A stretch of 16,753 bases of DNA. It comes from an uncultured Oscillibacter sp. (GTDB taxonomy: Bacteria; Bacillota; Clostridia; Oscillospirales; Oscillospiraceae). Below the pieces are notes generated by a model. That model had not been told where the DNA came from, did no database searches, and saw nothing but the letters and a program-made list of their open reading frames with translations. A program made the position numbers and the translations under genes. This document shows positions 1 to 6,415 of the stretch, one piece after another. Every line of letters starts with the position of its first letter. The stretch's first letter is position 1. The DNA is taken from NCBI GenBank assembly GCA_910588005.1, contig CAJUQM010000047.1:1-16753 (forward strand). Direction: 5' to 3'.

Positions 1-890
1 CCCCGTCCGGGGAGCGACCCCGGCAGATTCCCGCAGGGGCGGAGTTTACCGTGATTTCAATCCACGCTCCCCGTACGGGGAGCGACTGTTGCGGGACACG
101 CCGGTTCTACGGGACCGGGTATTTCAATCCACGCTCCCCGTACGGGGAGCGACCCACACCCGAAAGCAGGGCATAAAACGCGGGAAATTTCAATCCACGC
201 TCCCCGTACGGGGAGCGACCCAAAAGCCCGGCGGTGATCTTCACGATCTGTTATTTCAATCCACGCTCCCCGTACGGGGAGCGACCATGATTCACCGCAA
301 TTCGGACTGGACGGAAGAAATTTCAATCCACGCTCCCCGTACGGGGAGCGACTGTCATAACAACGCGTTCTTTCGGCTCATACACCTTATTTCAATCCAC
401 GCTCCCCGTACGGGGAGCGACAACGGGTTCTAAACGGATTTTCGACCCGCGACCGTATTTCAATCCACGCTCCCCGTACGGGGAGCGACGAGCGTCGCGG
501 TCACGTGGGGCATTTCCACGGATATTTCAATCCACGCTCCCCGTACGGGGAGCGACCGCTTGATTTTCCGGCCCGGTTGTGGTATAAAAATTTCAATCCA
601 CGCTCCCCGTACGGGGAGCGACGCGGACACATTCAGCCCGGTTCCAGCCCCATTCGTATTTCAATCCACGCTCCCCGTACGGGGAGCGACTTTGGCAACC
701 TCCCCCATACCAAAAACGCCCCCATTTCAATCCACGCTCCCCGTACGGGGAGCGACCGGCCCCTTCCTGTTGCGGGTCCTTGTTATTGCCGTATTTCAAT
801 CCACGCTCCCCGTACGGGGAGCGACGCGCCGGAGGAATTGACGTAGCGGACGCGGTACATTTCAATCCACGCTCCCCGTACGGGGAGCGA
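1..890 (-). CRISPR. Type I-C CRISPR array (13 full repeats, 1 partial, 13 spacers)
   Basis: Repeats of 33 bp start at 54, 121, 187, 253, 320, 389, 457, 524, 590, 658, 724, 793 and 859, and a partial repeat fills 1-18. Spacers are 33 to 36 bp. The core is a perfect palindrome: arms CGCTCCCC and GGGGAGCG around GTAC. Read on the minus strand, repeats begin GTCGCTCC and end with the 11-base tag TGGATTGAAAT, the usual type I-C form and 5' handle. This puts the leader at the high-coordinate end, next to cas2. Repeats at 54-825 are identical. The leader-proximal one has a changed outermost base (plus-strand A at 891 instead of C), and the window-edge one has C for A at position 7. The array may continue past position 1. 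Spacer targets cannot be judged without a search. Confidence 0.99.
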
Positions 891-1059
891 AGCAAAAACA
901 GCCAAAAAGTCTGACTATTTTTGCGAAAATGAGACAATTCTGCAAAATATCAACCTTGGGTTTTCTCTTGTCAGTAAATATATTGCGTCTTTTTTCGCAG
1001 TTTGGTTAAAAGATGCGGTGCGAAGTCACCGGCATTTCTTGTGTGCTTGTGTTTCGCAC
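891..1059 (-). promoter_or_regulatory. CRISPR leader, AT-rich
   Basis: This is the AT-rich stretch between the cas2 stop codon and the first repeat, on the side where new spacers should be added. It holds many A and T runs. A 7-bp inverted repeat, GCAAAAA at 892-898 and TTTTTGC at 918-924, lies directly against the first repeat. I see no clear -35/-10 pair for pre-crRNA transcription. The call as leader rests on position, composition and the orientation of the repeats. Confidence 0.8.
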
Positions 1060-1060
1060 C
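1012..1060 (-). terminator. Possible weak terminator between cas2 and the leader
   Basis: Two competing hairpins lie at the end of cas2. One pairs GGTGCGAA (1017-1024) with TTCGCACC (1053-1060) over a 28-base loop and touches the cas2 stop codon. The other is a 5-bp stem CGGTG/CACCG around a 6-base loop at about 1016-1031. On the minus strand both are followed within a few bases by TCTTTT. The stems are weak and the T-run is short, so termination is only a possibility. Confidence 0.3.
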
Positions 1061-1350
1061 TAAATCATCAGCACATCCGCAGGATCATAGGATTCCTTTG
1101 CTCCAAAATGTTCGATTTTGTTTTCATAGCGGTTACCAAGGTAATAAAACCGCAGGCTATCCTTCTCCGGGTCCATAATCTTGCACAACTTCGCTTGCAG
1201 ACTGCGGCACTGTGCCGGATCCAACAGGCATTCAAAGACGGAGTTTTGTACGCGCTGACCGTAGTTTACACACTGCTTGGCAATCTGCCGAAGACGTTTG
1301 CGGCCAGCGGCGTCCTCTGTGTTCACATCGTAGGTAATTAAAACCAGCAT
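1060..1350 (-). CDS. cas2: CRISPR-associated endonuclease Cas2
   Basis: Cas2 is the non-catalytic partner in the Cas1-Cas2 integrase that inserts new spacers. The 96-residue product matches the usual type I-C Cas2 length. It opens MLVLITYDV, the first beta strand of the ferredoxin-like fold, with the conserved Asp at residue 8. I chose the ATG at 1350, not the longer frame up to 1392, because it begins this strand and has GGAAG upstream. The cas1 stop codon lies only 4 bases before it, so the two are translationally coupled. It is the last cas gene of the operon, and the leader and array follow directly. Confidence 0.97.
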   Translation of the reverse strand: MLVLITYDVNTEDAAGRKRLRQIAKQCVNYGQRVQNSVFECLLDPAQCRSLQAKLCKIMDPEKDSLRFYYLGNRYENKIEHFGAKESYDPADVLMI

Positions 1351-1354
1351 GTCA

Positions 1355-2386
1355 TCACTTCCACAAAAAAGGCGGATATGTGTCCAGGTCACCTCGGAGA
1401 TGCCGCGCCAAAAGGAGCGCCTGAATATAGGGGATCATTCCCCAGGGGAGTTTTTCCCCCAGATAGGGATGAGTCAGCGTCTCCTTTTTCTTTTCCTGCC
1501 AGTTTTTCAAGAAGGTCTTTCTCCCATCATCACTCAGCAGCACCGCTCCGCTTTCCATATACAGGAAGTCCGTCGCCTTGATTTGACGGTTGTTGATGAG
1601 CGTCAGTACAAAACGGTCTGCCATACAGGGGCGCAGCTCCTCCATCAGGTCTAGAGCCAGAGAAATTCTGCCGGGCCGGTCCCGGTGGAGAAAACCCACG
1701 TAGGAGTCCAGTCCGACACTCTCCAGCGCAGAAGCGCAATCGTGGGACAAAAGGCTGTAAGCAAAGGAGAGCATAGCATTGACAGCATCCAGCGGCGGGC
1801 GGCGGTTACGGCCATGAAAGAAAAAGGCCTCTTTATCACCCAAGATCATTTCGTTAAAAATACTGAAGTAGGCGGAAGCTCCAACTCCCTCTAAGCCCCG
1901 CAGTTCCTCCGGAGAGGTTGTCTCCTTGACCTGGGGCAGAAGTCCATAGAGTTGTTGAGAAACAGAAGCCAGCTGTTCAGTGTCCACCCGCAGACTGTGA
2001 TCCCGCCGGGTGCGCTCAATGCTCCAGCGCGCGTTGAACAGTTTGCCAAAAATCATGGTTCGGCTGATCTGACAGCACTGGACAGGATCATCCGCAGCAC
2101 GGTACTGGGTCCGTCGAAGCAGCACATTTCCGTTGTTTTCTCCGCACACCCTTGCCAGAAATCTCCCTCTGGGCGTGCAGAAGGCCAGACCGATCTGACG
2201 CTCTGCGCAGGCTCCCATCAGGGCAGGGGATGCCCCGGCATAAGAAAACGTGATGATATTCTGCAAAGTATGCAGAGGATAGCGGGAGACAACCTGTTTA
2301 TCCCGATTTGCCACGACATTTTCCCCGTCCAGAGACAGGTAGATATCCTCCGAGAGAATATAGAGGGTATTGAGTAGATGCTTCAT
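1355..2386 (-). CDS. cas1: CRISPR-associated endonuclease/integrase Cas1, type I-C
   Basis: Cas1 is the catalytic subunit of the spacer integrase. The 343-residue protein has an N-terminal beta domain and an alpha-helical catalytic domain. Likely metal-binding residues are E166 (GLEGVGA), H234 (GFLH) and E249 in DLMEELRP, the classic Cas1 set. The ATG at 2386 has GGAGG upstream with good spacing and overlaps the cas4 stop codon in an ATGA arrangement. The frame extends 23 codons further upstream, but that stretch is cas4 sequence in another frame. Cas4, Cas1 and Cas2 adjoin, as expected for the I-C adaptation complex. No key residue appears missing. Confidence 0.98.
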   Translation of the reverse strand: MKHLLNTLYILSEDIYLSLDGENVVANRDKQVVSRYPLHTLQNIITFSYAGASPALMGACAERQIGLAFCTPRGRFLARVCGENNGNVLLRRTQYRAADDPVQCCQISRTMIFGKLFNARWSIERTRRDHSLRVDTEQLASVSQQLYGLLPQVKETTSPEELRGLEGVGASAYFSIFNEMILGDKEAFFFHGRNRRPPLDAVNAMLSFAYSLLSHDCASALESVGLDSYVGFLHRDRPGRISLALDLMEELRPCMADRFVLTLINNRQIKATDFLYMESGAVLLSDDGRKTFLKNWQEKKKETLTHPYLGEKLPWGMIPYIQALLLARHLRGDLDTYPPFLWK

Positions 2387-3045
2387 TTCAATTCCTCCAT
2401 GGAGGCAGTCAAATAATCCGCAACCTTTTTGCGGCCCATCAGCTTGGGGAGGCACAGTTCTTTCAAAGAGCAGGCATTGCAGGCCTTGGACGGCTTGACC
2501 TTAGGGGTATAGCGGCTTTGGTACAGCTGGTGCATCTCCGCCAGACTGTCCTGAGTCTGCCTGCGCAGTTCAGATGTAAATGGGACGACAGTCCGGCGGC
2601 GTGGTTCTCCATAGTAGAGCGCCCCCTCTGGGATGGCACAGCAGAGCATCTCCTCCAGACACATGGCCTGGGCGCACAGCTGAAGTTCGTCTGCGTTGTG
2701 TTCCTTGGGCCTGCCGCGTTTGTATTCCACAGGATAGGGCAGCCACAGTCCCTCACGGTTCCGGAGTGAAACACCTCCGGGATCCCGGCGGAACTCTACT
2801 GCATCACACTGGCCGGAGACCCCAAGCTGCGCGGAATGAATCGCCAGTCCCCTGACGGTCAGCCGGTCTCCCCGGCTCTCCCGAAATTCCTGGTCGTGGA
2901 CGTGTTCGTGCATGAGATGGCCGTCCACCGTGCGGTAATTTTCCGCCCACTGATTTTCAATGTGGATCAGCGCCCACTGGCGGCGGCAGAAGGCAAAATG
3001 CTGCAGGCCTGACAGCTGGAGCCAATCCTCCTCTTTAAACGCCAT
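2383..3045 (-). CDS. cas4: CRISPR-associated exonuclease Cas4, type I-C
   Basis: Cas4 is a RecB-like iron-sulfur nuclease that trims prespacers and selects for the PAM during adaptation. In the 220 residues I see the four expected cluster cysteines, C20 (FCRRQW) and C189, C192 and C198 near the C-terminus. The nuclease core shows H46 (GHLMHE), D81 (QCDAVEF) and the E107-x-K109 pair (VEYKRG), followed by a QL motif at about 122. The start at 3045 overlaps the last 11 bases of cas7 and has GGAG upstream. The gene overlaps cas1 by 4 bases. Length and residues indicate an intact enzyme. Confidence 0.98.
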   Translation of the reverse strand: MAFKEEDWLQLSGLQHFAFCRRQWALIHIENQWAENYRTVDGHLMHEHVHDQEFRESRGDRLTVRGLAIHSAQLGVSGQCDAVEFRRDPGGVSLRNREGLWLPYPVEYKRGRPKEHNADELQLCAQAMCLEEMLCCAIPEGALYYGEPRRRTVVPFTSELRRQTQDSLAEMHQLYQSRYTPKVKPSKACNACSLKELCLPKLMGRKKVADYLTASMEELK

Positions 3046-3892
3046 CTAAAATCTCCGGCTCCAGTCCGTCCAGAGGTTCCAGCGTGATCCGGTAATCCTC
3101 CGCGCAGGCGGGAAGGGTGTCAGGGGCGGTCAGCTCGGCCTGGACCGAGCGGTGGACCTTGGCGGAGGAGTACTGCCCATCCTTACAGTTGTGGCGGAAC
3201 CAGTAGAGTTTGACGATCTCCATAGATCCCTCCGGCCGGGCGGAGGAGGCGTCGTTGACAAAGAGGGTACGCAGACACTCCTTCAATATTTCGGCGTCTT
3301 CCTCGGTGAATCCGGTCTTTTCCGCCAGCTGAACATTGATGGAACCCTTGATTTTGTAGAGGCCAAAGCGGACAAAGTGCTTCATGCCCATGGTGTCGGA
3401 GGAACGGCCTTTGTCGCTGCTCTCTCCATTTACGCTCTTGGTGATCTGCAGATCCTCCACCTGCACTGGAGAGACGCTGACGCCCTGATGGATCGAGACC
3501 GGACCGCGTACGCCGACGGAAACGCCCTTGGAATCCTTATCTTTGAAAGCAAATACCTGTCCAAAGGAGCGAACATCCAGCCAGGTCTCGCAGGCCTTTT
3601 GCGCATAGGCGTCTGAGTCCTTGAAGTCCTTCGCCTTTCCCAGAACGGCAGAGGCACGTTCGCTGAGACTGTGGTGTCCATCGCCGCACCGGTCGTCGGA
3701 CTGGACGAAGACCGCCTGTCCCAAATCCTGCATCCGGTTGCGCAGCTTGCGCTTGACGCACACGTCGCTCATTTCCCCCAAGCCATTGTAGTCCGTGCGG
3801 GGGCTGTTGCCGTTGAGGGGGTCGCCGTTGGGATTTGCCATGGTGACGGCGGCAAAGGCCACAAAGTCGATTTTGTTCTGTAAGATGCCCAT
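3035..3892 (-). CDS. cas7: Cascade backbone protein Cas7 (Csd2), type I-C
   Basis: Cas7 subunits polymerise along the crRNA to form the backbone of the interference complex. The protein is 285 residues, normal for Csd2. It shows the N-terminal family signature around ANPNGDPLNGNSPR, and the conserved MGMKHFVRFGLY segment lies in the second half. Two in-frame ATGs are possible. The one at 3892 has AGGAGG with a 9-base spacer. The one at 3898 has the same site only 3 bases away, so I prefer 3892. The ribosome binding site straddles the cas8c stop codon, so translation is probably coupled. Strong initiation fits the several copies needed per complex. Confidence 0.97.
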   Translation of the reverse strand: MGILQNKIDFVAFAAVTMANPNGDPLNGNSPRTDYNGLGEMSDVCVKRKLRNRMQDLGQAVFVQSDDRCGDGHHSLSERASAVLGKAKDFKDSDAYAQKACETWLDVRSFGQVFAFKDKDSKGVSVGVRGPVSIHQGVSVSPVQVEDLQITKSVNGESSDKGRSSDTMGMKHFVRFGLYKIKGSINVQLAEKTGFTEEDAEILKECLRTLFVNDASSARPEGSMEIVKLYWFRHNCKDGQYSSAKVHRSVQAELTAPDTLPACAEDYRITLEPLDGLEPEILDGV

Positions 3893-3906
3893 TTCCATAC
3901 TCCTCC

Positions 3907-4284
3907 TTATTCCTCTGTCTCTTGGTTGTCTGATTTTTCGGGGCGGTAGGCCCGCTGATGATAGTAACCCAATAAGTAGATATCATCCAGCTTCTGGTTC
4001 AGATTGCCGCCCGAGGCGGGCAGCTTGTCCGCGATCTCCTGCGTCATCTTTCGATAGTACTGCCGCAGGCGGGGGTTGAGCTGTTTATAATAGGGTTCCA
4101 GTTTTTCCTCCAAGAGCCGCCAGGTAGACATGGGTCGCAGGGCAAAGGCCTTCTGCATCCGCAGAGCGTTGGTCTCCCGCCGGTCCTCGCTGGTGTTGTA
4201 GGCGCTGTTTTCCACTGCGTCCGTAATGGCCAGCAGGCGCCCAAACAGATAGCTACGATCGGAACAGTTCTTGTCTAAAGCCAT
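3907..4284 (-). CDS. cas11c: Cascade small subunit Cas11c from an internal start in cas8c
   Basis: Type I-C complexes are known to contain a small subunit, Cas11c, made from an internal start in cas8c. Here the in-frame ATG at 4284-4282 (Met468 of Cas8c) is preceded by AAGGAGG at 4299-4293 with an 8-base spacer. This is as strong as any ribosome binding site in the operon. It would give 125 residues starting MALDKNCSDRSYLFGRL and sharing the Cas8c stop codon. The product is predicted to be largely helical, as expected for Cas11. Two or more copies per complex would line the non-target strand path. The site is seen directly; the function is by homology. Confidence 0.85.
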   Translation of the reverse strand: MALDKNCSDRSYLFGRLLAITDAVENSAYNTSEDRRETNALRMQKAFALRPMSTWRLLEEKLEPYYKQLNPRLRQYYRKMTQEIADKLPASGGNLNQKLDDIYLLGYYHQRAYRPEKSDNQETEE

Positions 4285-5685
4285 ATCCCACTCCTCCTTA
4301 AAATGGTCGTAATGGTATTTCCGAACGGCCGCGCAGGCCGTGAACAGCAGTTTTTGGCGGTTTTCTCCCTCGTAGAGCAGGAGATGAGAGGCTTTTTCCA
4401 CCAGCGCCCGCTCTACATCCGGGGGGAACGGCGCTTTGTCCACCCGGCAGGCCATCAGGCGCTGCATCTGTTGGCTCAGGATGCGGTCGTCAAGCTCCGC
4501 TTTTCCATTTCGGGGTGTTCCGAAGGCCCAGCTGACGATCTGAAACAGGGAGGGCGATTGAATTCCATAGTGACCGTTTTCCCAGCAGCAGGAGGCCTCC
4601 CAATCGTGCAGCCGGTCCAGAAAATCAGAGGCCAGCAGTTCATTGTAGTAGGTGACGGCCAGCCGTCCTGTGGTGGCTGCATCGAAGGCGGTGATCACCA
4701 CGTCTGCCGACTGGGGCAGGTCCTCTTTCCAGCCGGAGAGGGCCTCACGCAGCTGCGTTTGATATTGGCTGGGATTGGCCGCCCGCTGGGCGCTGCCATT
4801 TCTGCGGCCCATAGGACCGGTCACTTTGGGTACTTGGATGCCCTGGGGATTCCAGCACAGGAAGGTTCGCCCACCGAAGGAAACGCTCTGATTGGCCACC
4901 AGCCACCGCAGGGCGCTGTGGGCCTTTTGAGAGGCGGCATAGCCAACTGTTGCAGCCTGTGCCGCATCGTCGAACCGCCCACGGTAGGTAAAGCCGCTGG
5001 AGTCGTTCGCAGAAATCAATTTGGCGTTTCCGTTGATTGGGACAATCCCTTTAGGATGTTGTCCGGCGGGAGCTTCCATTGTGCCGGAAACCATACATAG
5101 AGCAGGGGGCATGGCTGTTCGTTCTCTGCGGCTGTAACCGATAAAGGCGTCCATCAGCGCCCGGTCTGTCCAGCAGGGGCCGTTCAGCCTCTCACCCAGA
5201 CCGTTGACCACCCAGCAGACCATCAGCTTTTCGTCCGAAGGACCGCCCTCCGGAGTCAGCTGAATCAGCTGTGCATTTAGCAGATCGGTTAAGATTGTGC
5301 CGTTACGCACATAGGCCAAAATGGGCTGCAATTTTGGGTGTGTAGATTCTGAATTGGCCCAGTTTGATAACGCATCCACATAGAGAGTGTGCTTTTTTTC
5401 ATTATAAGGGGACACATACCCCAGCTGATCGCACAGAGGATGGGCGCAGGGAGCGCTGGTTCTGCCTGCTGATTCCTCTGTTGCTGGAATGATGATTTTA
5501 GGTGCTTCCTTGTCCACGGCTTGGGCAGAGATAAACCATCCGTCCTGGTTCAAGGTGATTTCGACGTGTGCCCGCGCCATGATGTGAGAGATGGGAGCCA
5601 GCGGCTCCTTTTCACCTTCATGTACAATTCCTGCCCGGGAGGCCATAGCATCATAGGTTTCGACGGCCTTTTGCAAAAGCCCCAT
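3907..5685 (-). CDS. cas8c: Cascade large subunit Cas8c (Csd1), type I-C
   Basis: Cas8c recognises the PAM and helps unwind target DNA within the I-C Cascade. The 592-residue length is typical. The N-terminus MGLLQKAVETYD, the region around YVSPYNEKKH and the segment SYLFGRLLA near residue 478 are characteristic of Csd1. The start at 5685 shares one base with the cas5c stop codon (TAATG) and has GGGAGGTGA upstream. The last 125 codons can also be translated separately from an internal start (listed separately). A partial antisense frame of 265 codons here is a shadow. No frameshift or truncation was seen. Confidence 0.97.
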   Translation of the reverse strand: MGLLQKAVETYDAMASRAGIVHEGEKEPLAPISHIMARAHVEITLNQDGWFISAQAVDKEAPKIIIPATEESAGRTSAPCAHPLCDQLGYVSPYNEKKHTLYVDALSNWANSESTHPKLQPILAYVRNGTILTDLLNAQLIQLTPEGGPSDEKLMVCWVVNGLGERLNGPCWTDRALMDAFIGYSRRERTAMPPALCMVSGTMEAPAGQHPKGIVPINGNAKLISANDSSGFTYRGRFDDAAQAATVGYAASQKAHSALRWLVANQSVSFGGRTFLCWNPQGIQVPKVTGPMGRRNGSAQRAANPSQYQTQLREALSGWKEDLPQSADVVITAFDAATTGRLAVTYYNELLASDFLDRLHDWEASCCWENGHYGIQSPSLFQIVSWAFGTPRNGKAELDDRILSQQMQRLMACRVDKAPFPPDVERALVEKASHLLLYEGENRQKLLFTACAAVRKYHYDHFKEEWDMALDKNCSDRSYLFGRLLAITDAVENSAYNTSEDRRETNALRMQKAFALRPMSTWRLLEEKLEPYYKQLNPRLRQYYRKMTQEIADKLPASGGNLNQKLDDIYLLGYYHQRAYRPEKSDNQETEE

Positions 5686-6413
5686 TATGTCACCTCCCCA
5701 AATTCCCGCAAGCCGGAAAAGTTCTCGAAATGATCTCCAAAGGGCTTCATCCCCATCTCACACAGGGGTTTGGTGAGCGGACAGTCCTCCGGACGGGGAA
5801 AGGTGATGATGCCCCGCTTCATCACCGGATACCAGAAGCGGGCGGTCATTTTTCCCTGTGTCTCGGGGGAGTAGGCCTCGTCGGCATAGGTGATGCCGTG
5901 ATACATCAGCCCGAAACTCAGCTCCAGCAATGAGTCATAGGCGCCTGTCCCCTCTTCAAAAACACAGGGTTCCACATAGCCCTGACACTCCCTGGTCCCC
6001 AGGAAGATATCCCGGCGGCCGCCTTTTTCAATCATTCGCTTTGCAATGCTGTGGTGCTTGTTTTCATTGCGGTCCTGGGTGAGTTCCGGGCGGTTTTCGT
6101 TCCATTCAAAGTGAGCCTTCACCTGATAACAGCAATTTTTTAAATAGGTATAATAAGACAGGTCGTTTTTGCCGTCTTGATAGTGGATGGGGCGGATCCC
6201 CTTTACCTCGGTTTGAATCCGGTTTATAATCCGGACTGCATCAATGTGCCAGATCAGGGTGGGCTTCCAGTACACAGAGGACAGAATGCCTTTTAGCGCT
6301 TCATATGTGGGCACCTGGTAGCTGCATTTTTCTCCGCCCACACGCATGATCGGGTCGGAGAAGAGGGCATAATCCCCCGTGACCTGAAATTCCACAATGT
6401 TTGGATGCCGCAT
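5685..6413 (-). CDS. cas5c: Pre-crRNA endoribonuclease Cas5c (Cas5d)
   Basis: In type I-C, Cas5 replaces Cas6. It cuts pre-crRNA at the base of the repeat hairpin and stays bound to the 11-base 5' handle. The protein is 242 residues. Residues that probably correspond to the catalytic Tyr, Lys and His of Bacillus halodurans Cas5d are Y48 (SSVYWKP), K119 and H120 (NENKHHSIAKR); the spacing of about 71 between them agrees. The start at 6413 lies 2 bases after the cas3 stop codon and has only a G-run (GGGGGTG) as ribosome binding site, which suggests coupling to cas3. The stop codon overlaps the cas8c start by one base. Confidence 0.97.
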   Translation of the reverse strand: MRHPNIVEFQVTGDYALFSDPIMRVGGEKCSYQVPTYEALKGILSSVYWKPTLIWHIDAVRIINRIQTEVKGIRPIHYQDGKNDLSYYTYLKNCCYQVKAHFEWNENRPELTQDRNENKHHSIAKRMIEKGGRRDIFLGTRECQGYVEPCVFEEGTGAYDSLLELSFGLMYHGITYADEAYSPETQGKMTARFWYPVMKRGIITFPRPEDCPLTKPLCEMGMKPFGDHFENFSGLREFGEVT

Positions 6414-6415
6414 AG

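Noticed and set aside
57..937. Several open frames across the CRISPR array with repeating peptides such as SIHAPRTGSD and SLPVRGAWIEI
   Set aside because: They are translations of the CRISPR repeats; unit lengths that are near multiples of three keep the frames open by chance.
1060..1392. Longer cas2 start at 1392
   Set aside because: The extra 14 residues overlap cas1, lack a ribosome binding site and precede the normal Cas2 N-terminal strand.
4303..5100. 265-codon plus-strand frame inside cas8c
   Set aside because: It is antisense to a well-supported gene and has no ribosome binding site or family features.
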